The notes below the pieces were generated by a model. It worked only from the letters and a program-made list of their open reading frames with translations, did no database searches and was not told the DNA's origin. Shown piece by piece: positions 53,795-62,611 of a DNA stretch of 64,000 bases (positions are counted from its first letter, which is position 1; every line of letters begins with the position of its first letter). Position numbers and translations under genes: made by a program. Origin of the DNA: JARRPM01 sp963765545 (GTDB lineage Bacteria; Pseudomonadota; Gammaproteobacteria; Pseudomonadales; Halieaceae); NCBI GenBank assembly GCA_963765545.1, contig CAVXWW010000004.1:248001-312000 (forward strand). The letters are read 5' to 3'.

Positions 53795-54880
53795 ATGGCA
53801 ATAAGAAAAGCTCTGCTCAGCATCTTGCTGGGCGCACTGTTGATTCCCTGCACTTTGTCCCATGCCGCCACCTACGATGTTCTCAATTTGCCTGCGGCGC
53901 CCAGCAAGCTGGCAGCAAAGGCGCCCATGTTTGTTATCAAGCAATTCGGCGACCGTTTTTTCGCTGCCGGAGCATACGGGCATATCGTTTACTCCGATGA
54001 TGGGGGTAAAACCTGGACCCAGGCAGAGGTGCCAGTGCGTTCTACCTTGCTGGACATCACTTTTGTGAATGACAAACAGGGTTGGGCAGTGGGTCACGAG
54101 GGCGTTATATTGCACTCCGGCGATGGCGGGGCCACGTGGGAATTACAGTACGACGGGCTGCGCTATGGTGAGGAAGGCCTCGCTTTTTACGAGAAACTGG
54201 CTGCCGACAACCCCGACAACGAGCTTTATCCTATCTATATAGGAGAGATGGAATTTGCGATTGAGCAGGGCGCTGACAAGCCATTTTTCGGCGTCAACAT
54301 GTACGATGAGAAGCACGGTCACGTTGCCGGTGCTTACGGCATGATCCTGGTGACATTCGATGGTGGGAAGCACTGGGAGCATCGCTTGCACAACATCGAG
54401 AATGATGATTTTTACCATATTTTTGACTTCTCTCCACTGCCGGGAACTGGCCGCTTTTTCCTCAGCGGTGAAGCCGGGCTGCTGCTGATCGGGGACGTGG
54501 GAGGAGAAAATGCCAAACGCGTGCATTCAGTTCCCTGGGAGGGCAGTTTTTTTGCAACGGTTGCTGCAGCTGACGGCTCTATCGTTATGGGAGGTTTGCG
54601 CGGCAGAATGTTCCGCACTGCGGATGAAGGTCATACCTGGGTGGTGGTAGAAAAACCACCCACCAGTGCCATCGTTGCGATGACCCGCCTGACAGATGGA
54701 ACCATTTTGGCGGCGGGCATGGCCGGTGAAATCCTGCTTAGCAAGGACGATGGTTTCACATTTTCCATGAGTCCCGCGTCCGGGACTGCAGGGCCGATTT
54801 TTGACGTGGCGCAAGGGGAGGGCGATACCCTCTTGCTTGCCGGGCCTAGAGGTATCAATACGGTCACGTTGAAACAGTAA
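53795..54880 (+). CDS. YCF48/BNR-repeat beta-propeller periplasmic protein
   Basis: The 361-residue precursor has a signal peptide (cleavage after HAA at about 26) followed by repeated blades such as HIVYSDDGGKTWTQ, VILHSGDGGATWEL, MILVTFDGGKHWEH and MFRTADEGHTWVV. These Asp-box-like motifs define a beta-propeller of the YCF48/photosystem-II-stability-factor type. In non-phototrophs such proteins accompany MMPL transporters and DUF1302 barrels; the MMPL gene starts 27 bp downstream here. A periplasmic adaptor role is inferred. Confidence 0.86.
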   Translation: MAIRKALLSILLGALLIPCTLSHAATYDVLNLPAAPSKLAAKAPMFVIKQFGDRFFAAGAYGHIVYSDDGGKTWTQAEVPVRSTLLDITFVNDKQGWAVGHEGVILHSGDGGATWELQYDGLRYGEEGLAFYEKLAADNPDNELYPIYIGEMEFAIEQGADKPFFGVNMYDEKHGHVAGAYGMILVTFDGGKHWEHRLHNIENDDFYHIFDFSPLPGTGRFFLSGEAGLLLIGDVGGENAKRVHSVPWEGSFFATVAAADGSIVMGGLRGRMFRTADEGHTWVVVEKPPTSAIVAMTRLTDGTILAAGMAGEILLSKDDGFTFSMSPASGTAGPIFDVAQGEGDTLLLAGPRGINTVTLKQ

Positions 54881-54907
54881 CCACAAAGAATTCCTGGAGA
54901 ATAACAA

Positions 54908-57301
54908 ATGGCCCACTCGCAAGAATCCGAACTGCCCGTCATAGCAGACCTTCATGAGTTTGATTTCCAGTCCGGGACATTCCTGGAAAAACTGGTGTTT
55001 AACAATCGTCCTATTGTGATGATACTTTGTCTGATAGCGACCATCATACTGGGTTACCAGGCGACCAAGATACAGTTACAGGCAGGCTTCGAAAAGATGC
55101 TGCCCAAAGCTCATCCCTATGTTCTTAACTACCGCGATAATGCCGACGGCCTGAAAGGTCTTGGTAATAACCTGAGGGTTATCGTGGCTGTGAAAGATGG
55201 CACGATATTCACGCCTGAAAACCTCAAATTCGTCGAGGAGGTCAACGACGAACTGTTTTTCATGCCGGGTGTTGACCGAAACGGTATGAAGTCCATCTGG
55301 ACGCCCAATACACGCTGGCGAGTGGTGACAGAGCAGGGTTTTGAAGGCGGGCCGGTGATTCCCGGAGACTATGATGGAAGTGCGGAATCGATAGAGGAAG
55401 TCAAAGTAAATATCCAGCGAGCGGGTATTATTGGCGACCTCGTAGCCAATGATGAAAAATCTGCCGCGATTATCGTGCCACTCCTGGACACCAATCCGGA
55501 GACAGGGGAGCGGCTCGACTACGCTGAATTGGGTGTCAAGCTGGAGGAAATCCGCGCGAGATTTACCGAGGCAAATCCCGACCGCACTATCCACATCATC
55601 GGCTTTGCCAAACTGATTGGCGACCTTATCGAAGGTTTGTTCTCAGTGATGCTGTTTTTCGGTATTGCGGTGGTCATCACCATCATACTGCTGTTTCTCT
55701 ATACTCGGTGCATGCGCTCCACGCTGATGGTGGTTGGTTGTACGCTGATAGCGGTGATCTGGCAGATCGGTATTCTCGCCACCCTGGGCTATGAGCTCGA
55801 CCCGTTTTCGATTCTCGTTCCCTTCCTGGTGTTTGCCATCGGCGTTAGTCACGGCGCCCAGAAGTTGAACGGCATCATCCAGGATATAGGCCGCGGCACG
55901 CACCGCTATATTGCTGCGCGATATACCTTCCGGCGCTTGTTCCTGGCGGGTGTTACCGCACTGCTGTCTGACGGTGTGGGTTTCGCCGTACTGATGATAA
56001 TCCAGATCCAGGTGATTCAGGACCTGGCAATCACTGCCAGTATTGGCGTGACGGTGCTGATTTTCACCAACCTGATATTGATTCCCGTGGTCCTGTCCTA
56101 CACAGGTGTCGGTAAAGTCTGTGCCGAGCGCGCCGCCAGGCCTGTCAAATCGATCGCAGACATGCACTGGTTGTGGCGCTTCCTGCTCATATTTACCCAT
56201 AAAGGGCCTGCAGCAGCGGCGATAGTGCTGTCCATCCTGATGAGTATTGGTGGCTTTTATGTGGCCCAGGACCTGCAGATCGGTGACCTGGATCCCGGGG
56301 CGCCGGAGCTGCGGGCTAATTCCCGCTACAACAAGGATGTGGCCTACATGATCAACAGCTATTCGGTGAGTACCGATGTGTTCGCGGTCATCATAAAAAC
56401 GCCGCCGGATGATTGTGTTGACTACGAAAGCCTCAGCCTCGCAAATGAATTGGAGTGGCGCCTCCGCCAGGTGCCGGGTGTGGAAGATGTACGCGGTCTG
56501 AACGTCCGTACTCGCCAGATCATGTCAGGTATCAATGAGGGCTTTCCCAAGTGGATGTCTCTGTTCCGTAACCAGGACACGATCAACTACGCGGTCACCG
56601 AGCTGGTAAATCTCGATTATGTTGATCCGGGCTGCTCATTGTGGCCGATGGTTGTCTATCTCGCAGACCACAAGGCTGCCACCCTGACGGGCGTGGTTGA
56701 TGCGCTGGAGCTGTTCAATGAAGAGTGGCCCAGTGCGAAAGCAGACTTCCTGGGTGCGGCCGGTAGCTCCGGCTTTGAGGCGGCGACCAACATCGTGGTC
56801 AAAAAGGCCAACCGTGAGATGCTCTTCTACGTGTACGGCGCTGTGATCGTTCTGTGTATGCTGACCTTCCGGTCTGTACCTGGTGTGATCTGTGCGGTTC
56901 TCCCGCTGATGATGACATCGATACTCTGTGAAGCACTGATGGTTTGGCTGGGCATTGGCGTGAAGGTGGCGACCTTGCCTGTAATTGCGCTGGGTGTGGG
57001 TATAGGTGTGGACTACGCCTTGTATGTGTTGACGGTGATTCTTGCGAAGACCCGGCAAGGTCTGAATCTTACCGATGCCTACTACGAAACGCTGAACTTT
57101 ACCGGCAGGGTGGTGGCACTGATCGGTGTTACGCTCGCGGCAGGGGTTATTACCTGGTCCATGTCGCCCATCAAGTTCCAGGCGGATATGGGTATCCTGC
57201 TGACCTTCATGTTCCTGTGGAATATGTTTGGCGCATTGATCCTGATGCCGGCCCTGGCTACCTTCCTGCTCAAGCCTGCTAAAGTGGCTGACACCGCCTG
57301 A
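54908..57301 (+). CDS. MMPL/RND-family transporter
   Basis: The 797-residue inner-membrane protein has the RND layout: a first helix at about residues 32-50, a large periplasmic domain (about 55-235), five helices, then a second copy (helix near 430, periplasmic domain, five helices). The GVSHGAQKLNG and GIGVDYALYVLTVI segments are the paired helix motifs of the MMPL/SSD family. It lacks a membrane-fusion protein partner. MMPL members move lipids such as hopanoids, mycolates or polyketides. TGGAG precedes the ATG. A strong terminator follows. Confidence 0.9.
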   Translation: MAHSQESELPVIADLHEFDFQSGTFLEKLVFNNRPIVMILCLIATIILGYQATKIQLQAGFEKMLPKAHPYVLNYRDNADGLKGLGNNLRVIVAVKDGTIFTPENLKFVEEVNDELFFMPGVDRNGMKSIWTPNTRWRVVTEQGFEGGPVIPGDYDGSAESIEEVKVNIQRAGIIGDLVANDEKSAAIIVPLLDTNPETGERLDYAELGVKLEEIRARFTEANPDRTIHIIGFAKLIGDLIEGLFSVMLFFGIAVVITIILLFLYTRCMRSTLMVVGCTLIAVIWQIGILATLGYELDPFSILVPFLVFAIGVSHGAQKLNGIIQDIGRGTHRYIAARYTFRRLFLAGVTALLSDGVGFAVLMIIQIQVIQDLAITASIGVTVLIFTNLILIPVVLSYTGVGKVCAERAARPVKSIADMHWLWRFLLIFTHKGPAAAAIVLSILMSIGGFYVAQDLQIGDLDPGAPELRANSRYNKDVAYMINSYSVSTDVFAVIIKTPPDDCVDYESLSLANELEWRLRQVPGVEDVRGLNVRTRQIMSGINEGFPKWMSLFRNQDTINYAVTELVNLDYVDPGCSLWPMVVYLADHKAATLTGVVDALELFNEEWPSAKADFLGAAGSSGFEAATNIVVKKANREMLFYVYGAVIVLCMLTFRSVPGVICAVLPLMMTSILCEALMVWLGIGVKVATLPVIALGVGIGVDYALYVLTVILAKTRQGLNLTDAYYETLNFTGRVVALIGVTLAAGVITWSMSPIKFQADMGILLTFMFLWNMFGALILMPALATFLLKPAKVADTA

Positions 57302-57338
57302 CGTATCAGCCCGTCAGCGACGGGACTCGCAAACGGAC

Positions 57339-57374
57339 AGCGGTCAGTGGCGCAAGCCCCTGGCCGCTTTTTTT
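57339..57374 (+). terminator. Rho-independent terminator after MMPL gene
   Basis: AGCGGTCAG (57339-57347) pairs with CTGGCCGCT (57360-57368) over 9 bp with one G-U pair, 12-nt loop, then seven T. It marks the end of the YCF48-MMPL unit. Confidence 0.88.
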
Positions 57375-57451
57375 GATATATACGATCAAGAGCCAGGCCA
57401 TGGCTGTTTGCTGCCGTTTATTCAAGGCGCGTGGGACTAGAGGGTATCAGA

Positions 57452-58090
57452 ATGCGTAAATTGCAGAGCTTTTTGGCGGTGTTGGGGGTGGTGGCCTTGC
57501 TGGGCGCCTGCGCGGCTCCCCAGCTAAAAGATGAGGTCAGCGGGGAGTTCGCAGCGGAAGGTTTGTATAAGGTCAAAAACTCCGGGTTTGCCGAGGCCTA
57601 TATCCGCCGCGATGCCTCGCTGCCCGCTTATAGGGATGTCGACATAGCACCGCTGGATGTCAGTAATATCGATATCCCGAACACCGTGGTGCAGGGAACC
57701 ACCCGGCGCGACTGGCAGATGACCCCGGAGCGGCAGGCAACCCTGCAATCAGTCTGGGCTGACGCCATGGACAGGGCTTTCGCCACTTACGGGCGATCCA
57801 GTGACGATGCAGGAAGCTTGCGCATTACCTCGCAGTTAATACGAATCGCCCCGGGTCGACCCACGGCCACCACCATCGGTGGAGTACTGCCACAGGCGTC
57901 CTCGCAGGACGTGGTAGAAATCTGGGCTGAATTTCGCCTTTATAAGGGGGCTAAGGGGGATTTGCTGGCCGTGATACGCGACAATCGCACACTGACGTCG
58001 TTCTCTCTTTCCAGAACAGCACCTGCCACAATACGGCAGCTGTTTGGATCGTGGGCGTCCCTACTGCATACCCGAATTTCGGGGAAGTAG
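57452..58090 (+). CDS. DUF3313-like lipoprotein
   Basis: The 212-residue precursor has a lipobox LLGAC (Cys about residue 20). The body has LPAYRDVDIAPLDV, a DAMDRAFATYG segment and RITSQLIRIAP, resembling DUF3313 outer-membrane lipoproteins, whose function is unknown. The ATG at 57452 follows GAGGG. It is transcribed on its own, after the MMPL terminator. Confidence 0.76.
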   Translation: MRKLQSFLAVLGVVALLGACAAPQLKDEVSGEFAAEGLYKVKNSGFAEAYIRRDASLPAYRDVDIAPLDVSNIDIPNTVVQGTTRRDWQMTPERQATLQSVWADAMDRAFATYGRSSDDAGSLRITSQLIRIAPGRPTATTIGGVLPQASSQDVVEIWAEFRLYKGAKGDLLAVIRDNRTLTSFSLSRTAPATIRQLFGSWASLLHTRISGK

Positions 58091-58405
58091 GCCGACCGGC
58101 AGAAACCTCAATGTGTTACCGGGGTTAATCTGCCAGCGGCCAGATATTGGATGGGCGAAACCGCTACTCAGCACTTGTCGCCACCGTGTCTGGTTTCGTC
58201 ACGCCCATGGTTTTCCTGCCATATGGCCAGGACCAGTATCGCTCCATACAAGTAAAGTATCGTTGTCATAACACACCTCTTACGCATTGGCGGGCAGCGT
58301 TCTACCCGTCTGAGTTATTAAGGTATGGGCGCAATGCTTATTCTTCAAATGGGCATTATTCAACTATACTATGAACTAAATTCATATCGAGAGGAAGAGA
58401 GGACG
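58091..58405. other. Intergenic region (315 bp) upstream of LysR gene
   Basis: Holds a TATACT hexamer at 58365-58370 with a weak TCTTCA 17 bp upstream (58342-58347), a candidate promoter for the LysR gene. The rest has no ORF, repeat or terminator that I can support. Confidence 0.4.
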
Positions 58406-59392
58406 ATGGATATCAGGGATTTGGGGCGTCTTGACCTCAACCTGCTGGTGGCCCTGGAAGCGCTCATCGAGGAGGGCAGTGTCTCCAGGGCCGCGGAACG
58501 ACTGTTTATCACCCAGTCTGCGATGAGTAAAACCCTCGGCAGACTGCGAGAGTTATTCGACGATCCCTTGTTCGTGCGCAAGGGCGCAGGAATGCAGCCA
58601 ACACCGCGGGCAGAGCAGCTGGCTCAGGAGTTACCCAGGGTTCTACTCGCGGTGCAGGATATGCTCGCGCCCCTGACGTTTGATCCGCTGTCCTATGAGG
58701 GTGAGTTCAACTTACTGGTTCAGGGACACATGGGCCTGTGGCTGATGCCGATGCTGGTAAGCCAGTTGAGACAGAGAGCACCCCACATCCGCCTAAGCGC
58801 GCTGACGCGAATGGACAAGCCGTTTGAGGCGCTGAAAAACGGTAAGCTGGACTTTATTCTCCAGGCTGAACTGCATAAATATCCCGCCGATCTGCGCCTC
58901 ACGACGCTGGGGTACGCTCCGCCCCTTCTGCTCGCCCGCAAGGGGCATCCACTGGAGGGGCGAAAAGTTAAATGGGAAGAGATCCTGACGTTTCCCCACG
59001 TCCAGTTAGTCCTGGATGAGCTGGCTGACATCCACTTCCTGACGGGCGAAACGTCCTCTTTTTTACATCACATGGCATCTGCGGTGCCGGAATTGCGGAC
59101 CGACCAACTGCTGACGGCAATTCAGGTGGTGCGCAACAGCGACTACCTGTTTCCTGCTCCGCCCCTGTTCCTGGAACAGGCTGATATGGGTATGGAACTT
59201 GTCGCCCTGCCGCTGCCGGAGGACGAACAGGTTAATCTGAAGTATGTCATGGTCAACCATCAGCGAGTTAATACATCGGCCGCACACGACTTTTTATACC
59301 AGGAAATCCTCAGCGTTATAGACTGCTTCCGCGTGAAATATGGTCTTTGTACCCTGGCGCGGTTGCGGGAGATTCGGGATCTTGAGTATTAG
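58406..59392 (+). CDS. LysR-family transcriptional regulator
   Basis: The 328-residue protein has the LysR winged-helix N-terminus (LDLNLLVALEALIEEGSVSRAAERLFITQSAMSKTLGRLRELF, shown as the pattern only near residues 9-50) and a periplasmic-binding-protein-like effector domain after about residue 90. The DLNLL...DPLFVR style is that of NodD/PNP-like members that sense aromatic or other small molecules. ATG 58406 has GAGGAC. Targets are unknown; the TonB cluster follows in the same direction. Confidence 0.88.
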   Translation: MDIRDLGRLDLNLLVALEALIEEGSVSRAAERLFITQSAMSKTLGRLRELFDDPLFVRKGAGMQPTPRAEQLAQELPRVLLAVQDMLAPLTFDPLSYEGEFNLLVQGHMGLWLMPMLVSQLRQRAPHIRLSALTRMDKPFEALKNGKLDFILQAELHKYPADLRLTTLGYAPPLLLARKGHPLEGRKVKWEEILTFPHVQLVLDELADIHFLTGETSSFLHHMASAVPELRTDQLLTAIQVVRNSDYLFPAPPLFLEQADMGMELVALPLPEDEQVNLKYVMVNHQRVNTSAAHDFLYQEILSVIDCFRVKYGLCTLARLREIRDLEY

Positions 59393-59446
59393 CCCGGACA
59401 AGGGCGTGTATGAGTGACGGCAGATTGGTATGCTGTGCCGGTCAGC

Positions 59447-59465
59447 GAAAATGATAATAAGGACA
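59447..59465 (+). promoter_or_regulatory. Candidate Fur box upstream of TonB2-type cluster
   Basis: The 19 bp match the 19-bp Fur consensus at 13 positions, 11 of the first 12, with AATGATAAT at the core. It overlaps the AAGGA ribosome-binding site of the DUF3450 gene, so Fur binding would repress the cluster when iron is sufficient. Confidence 0.5.
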
Positions 59466-59473
59466 TAGAACAT

Positions 59474-60253
59474 ATGTTGTGGTGGAAACAAACGACCCAG
59501 CGGGCATTTCTGGCCTGGCTGGGAGCCATGGTGTTTGGGTTTTGCGTCCAGGCGGCTGAGATCAAGGACAGTCTCAAGGTAGTAACCGAGACCAATAACA
59601 GCGCGGCAAACTCCCAGAAAAAAATTGACGATCTGACCCGGGAGACCCGAAACCTGCTGGAGGACTACCGCAAGTTGCTGGATGGCTCCGAGTACCAGGC
59701 GGCTTATACACGCGAGCTTGAGGAACTCGAACTGGCCCAGCGCGAGCAATTGGAGTCATTGCGTGAGCAGATCGCACAGGTGCGGGTAACCCAGCAACGC
59801 ATTGTCCCCTTGATGAGGAGCATGGCCGACTCGCTGGAAAAATTCGTTGTGCTCGACCTGCCATTTCACCATGAAGAGCGCATTGCCGCGGTGCTCGATC
59901 TCAAGCAGCGTTTGCGGGAACCGGACCTGTCTGTCTCGGCAAAGTTCAGGATTCTGTTGGAGGCCTTCCAGCTGGAGCAGGATTACGGCGGTAACATTGA
60001 ATCCTGGCGTGGTCCGCTACAGCAGGGGGAGCAGGAGCTGTCGGTGGAATATCTGCGGGTGGGTCGGGTAGCGCTGTATTTTCAGTCGCTGGATGGCTCG
60101 GCAAGTGGCTATTGGGACAGTAATAGTCAGGCATGGGTGCCGCTGGAAGAAGCTTACAACCGCGGCCTTGGGCAGGCCCTGCGGGTTGCACAGAACCTCA
60201 CGGCACCGCAGTTGCTCGATCTGCCACTGCCGGTGCCTGGAGAAGGATCATGA
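59474..60253 (+). CDS. DUF3450-family periplasmic coiled-coil protein
   Basis: The 259-residue precursor has a signal peptide (about residues 8-25, QAA cleavage), then a long helix (about 30-110) with QKKIDDLTRETRNLLEDY, and a C-terminal part with LPFHHEERIAAVLDLKQ, WRGPL and VALYFQSLDG. DUF3450 proteins accompany TonB2/TtpC systems in vibrios and related bacteria and probably act in the periplasm with TtpC. ATG 59474 has an AAGGA about 10 bp upstream, overlapping a candidate Fur box. Its stop overlaps the next start. Confidence 0.84.
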   Translation: MLWWKQTTQRAFLAWLGAMVFGFCVQAAEIKDSLKVVTETNNSAANSQKKIDDLTRETRNLLEDYRKLLDGSEYQAAYTRELEELELAQREQLESLREQIAQVRVTQQRIVPLMRSMADSLEKFVVLDLPFHHEERIAAVLDLKQRLREPDLSVSAKFRILLEAFQLEQDYGGNIESWRGPLQQGEQELSVEYLRVGRVALYFQSLDGSASGYWDSNSQAWVPLEEAYNRGLGQALRVAQNLTAPQLLDLPLPVPGEGS

Positions 60254-61626
60254 GCCGTAAAGGCAGCTGGCTGGCGAGTGTCCTGCTGGGCCTGGTAGTG
60301 TCTGCGAGCAGCATTGGACAGGAGGCACCAGACTCCGCGCAGATTACCAACCTGGACCAGTTGCTTGACTCTGTGCGCCAGGCGCAACAGCAGCAACGGG
60401 CCATTAACGCCGAGCGTGAACGTGAATTCGTGCAGAACAACCGTCGCCAGAAGGAGCTGATGGCAAAGGCAAGAAGCGATCTCGAGCTGAGGAAAAAGCA
60501 GAACCAGCCATTGTTGGCGGTTACCGAAAATAACAAAACTGAAATTGCTGAACTACAACAGCAGCTCAAAAACCTGGTGCAGGAAATGGGGGATCTCTCC
60601 AGTACCTTCTATGAGTTCGCGGGTGACTTTTCCGCGGTGATGCAGCAATCGATGATAACAGCGCAATTTCCTGAGCGAAGCGAGCAGTTGCGGGCCCTGG
60701 CCGAGGGGAAATCACAGCCCACTATTGAGCAAATAGAGGGTTTGTGGCTTTTGTTGCAGGAGGAGATGACGGAGGCCGGCAAGGTATCGGTTTTTGACGC
60801 CACCATAGTGGTCGCCGACGGCTCGGCACAACAGCGCCCGGTGCTGCGCATAGGCACATTCTCGGCCTATTCACAGGGCGATTTCCTGCGTTATGTTTCA
60901 GAGACTGGAGAGCTGTTATTGCTGTCGCGCCAGCCAGGGGCCCGCTTTCGCGAACAGGCGCAACGATTTGAAGAGCAGCAGGGCGGTGTTGCCCCCATTG
61001 TGGTGGACCCCACCCGCGGCAACCTGCTTGGCATGCTCGCCTACACACCCAGCCTCCGTGAACGGATCGAACAGGGTGGATCAATCGGGCTTATTATCCT
61101 GGCACTCGGAGCCTTTGGTCTTCTGCTAACACTGTGGCGGGGTATCTACCTGGCCTTTGTGTCGCTGCGGGTCAAAGCCCAGATGCGCAGTATCGATAAG
61201 CCCAGCCAGTCCAACCCCCTTGGAAGAGTATTGTCCGCAGTAGATGGCGTTGCATTGGACGAAGAGGAATTATTGCAGCTGAAACTGGACGAGGCTGTGC
61301 TTGCGGAGATACCCGCCCTGGAGCGTGGCAACGGCCTGATCAAATTGCTGGCGGCAACATCACCGCTGCTCGGTCTGCTGGGAACGGTGACTGGCATGAT
61401 CCTCACCTTCCAGGCGATCAGCCTGTTTGGTACGGGCGATCCCAAGCTGATGGCAGGTGGTATTTCCCAGGCGCTGGTAACTACAGTGCTGGGGCTGGTA
61501 GTTGCCATTCCCCTGCTGTTCGGTCACAGCCTTATCAACGCGATGTCCCGTGCCATGATTCAGCGCCTTGATGAGCAGTGCGCTGGTGTGCTTGCCCGCA
61601 ACGCTGATGAGCAGGTGAGCAACTGA
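60250..61626 (+). CDS. TtpC-like MotA/TolQ/ExbB proton-channel protein with periplasmic coiled coil
   Basis: The 458-residue protein starts at the ATG overlapping the DUF3450 stop. It has a signal peptide (GLVVSASSIGQ), a coiled-coil periplasmic region (about residues 30-130), a central domain, then three membrane helices of the MotA/TolQ/ExbB domain (about 280-450) with LLAATSPLLGLLGTVTGM. This is the TtpC architecture of Vibrio TonB2 systems, which adds a large periplasmic part to ExbB. It is needed for energy transfer to TonB2. Neighbours fit exactly. Confidence 0.88.
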   Translation: MSRKGSWLASVLLGLVVSASSIGQEAPDSAQITNLDQLLDSVRQAQQQQRAINAEREREFVQNNRRQKELMAKARSDLELRKKQNQPLLAVTENNKTEIAELQQQLKNLVQEMGDLSSTFYEFAGDFSAVMQQSMITAQFPERSEQLRALAEGKSQPTIEQIEGLWLLLQEEMTEAGKVSVFDATIVVADGSAQQRPVLRIGTFSAYSQGDFLRYVSETGELLLLSRQPGARFREQAQRFEEQQGGVAPIVVDPTRGNLLGMLAYTPSLRERIEQGGSIGLIILALGAFGLLLTLWRGIYLAFVSLRVKAQMRSIDKPSQSNPLGRVLSAVDGVALDEEELLQLKLDEAVLAEIPALERGNGLIKLLAATSPLLGLLGTVTGMILTFQAISLFGTGDPKLMAGGISQALVTTVLGLVVAIPLLFGHSLINAMSRAMIQRLDEQCAGVLARNADEQVSN

Positions 61627-61627
61627 C

Positions 61628-62182
61628 GTGGGCGCGCTGTCGACACTGTTCCAATCCATCCAGGATTTTGTCGATCAGGGCGGTCCGGTACTGTGGGTAA
61701 TATTTGCGACCTGTTCCCTGTTGTGGGTGTTGATCCTGGAACGCATCTGGTTTCTGCGCGTATCCTGGCCGCGTCGGGCACGTAAGGTGATAGCACAGTG
61801 GAATGCCCGTAGCGATTGCCGCAGCTGGCGGGCCAAGAAGATCAGGGAAGCGACAGTTTCTGAAGTAAACATGCAACTGCATTCGATGTTACCAATGATC
61901 AAGGTACTGGTAGCACTGTGTCCCTTGCTGGGTTTGCTCGGCACGGTGGTCGGCATGATAGGCGTGTTCGAGGTAATTGCAGTCAGCGGTAATGACGATG
62001 CCCAGGCCATGGCGCGCGGCGTATACCGGGCAACTATACCGACCATGGCCGGGCTGGTTGTGGCGCTTACCGGCATATATTTCACCGTACGTCTGCGCCA
62101 ACTCGCCGATATAGAAACCGGTCGCCTGGTGGACAATCTGCCATTGCTGGACAACCCAACTGCACCTGACGGAGAGCGCTGA
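61628..62182 (+). CDS. exbB: ExbB-like proton-channel protein (TonB2 system)
   Basis: The 184-residue protein starts with GTG right after the TtpC-like gene. It has three membrane helices (about residues 18-38, 100-122 and 145-165) and the LVALCPLLGLLGTVVGMI motif. With ExbD it forms the proton channel that energises TonB. It is a separate, shorter paralogue of the TtpC-like protein upstream. Confidence 0.88.
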   Translation: MGALSTLFQSIQDFVDQGGPVLWVIFATCSLLWVLILERIWFLRVSWPRRARKVIAQWNARSDCRSWRAKKIREATVSEVNMQLHSMLPMIKVLVALCPLLGLLGTVVGMIGVFEVIAVSGNDDAQAMARGVYRATIPTMAGLVVALTGIYFTVRLRQLADIETGRLVDNLPLLDNPTAPDGER

Positions 62183-62186
62183 AACC

Positions 62187-62597
62187 ATGCCAGCAAGACG
62201 ACACCTGCCCGCCGCGGAAGAGACCGAGCTGGATATGACACCGATGCTGGACATCGTGTTTATCATGCTTATCTTCTTCATTGTTACCACGTCTTTCGTC
62301 AAGGAGTCGGGCGTCACTGTCAGTACGCCACAGGCAGAAAGCGCATCCCAGCAGGACAAGGCCAATATTTTCATAGCGATTACTGCCACCGGTGAGGTGT
62401 GGATTGATCGCCGCCCCGTTGACCCCCGATCGGTGCGGGCAATCGTGGCCCGAATGCACGCGGATAACCCGGAGGGGTCTGTGATCATCCAGTCCGATGA
62501 GGATGCGTCTACACGCATGTTGGTGGATGTGATGGACCAGGTGCGCCTTGCAGGCGTCGAGGCCATTGCTATCGCGGCCGACAAGAAGGCCAACTGA
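62187..62597 (+). CDS. exbD: ExbD-like TonB-system protein
   Basis: The 136-residue protein has one N-terminal membrane helix (about residues 22-42) with the conserved Asp in LDMTPMLDIVFIMLIFFI and a periplasmic domain ending VRLAGVEAIAIAADKK. It partners ExbB in the proton channel. It starts 4 bp after the exbB stop, so the four genes are tightly coupled. Confidence 0.92.
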   Translation: MPARRHLPAAEETELDMTPMLDIVFIMLIFFIVTTSFVKESGVTVSTPQAESASQQDKANIFIAITATGEVWIDRRPVDPRSVRAIVARMHADNPEGSVIIQSDEDASTRMLVDVMDQVRLAGVEAIAIAADKKAN

Positions 62598-62611
62598 GCG
62601 GGCGCTGAGTG

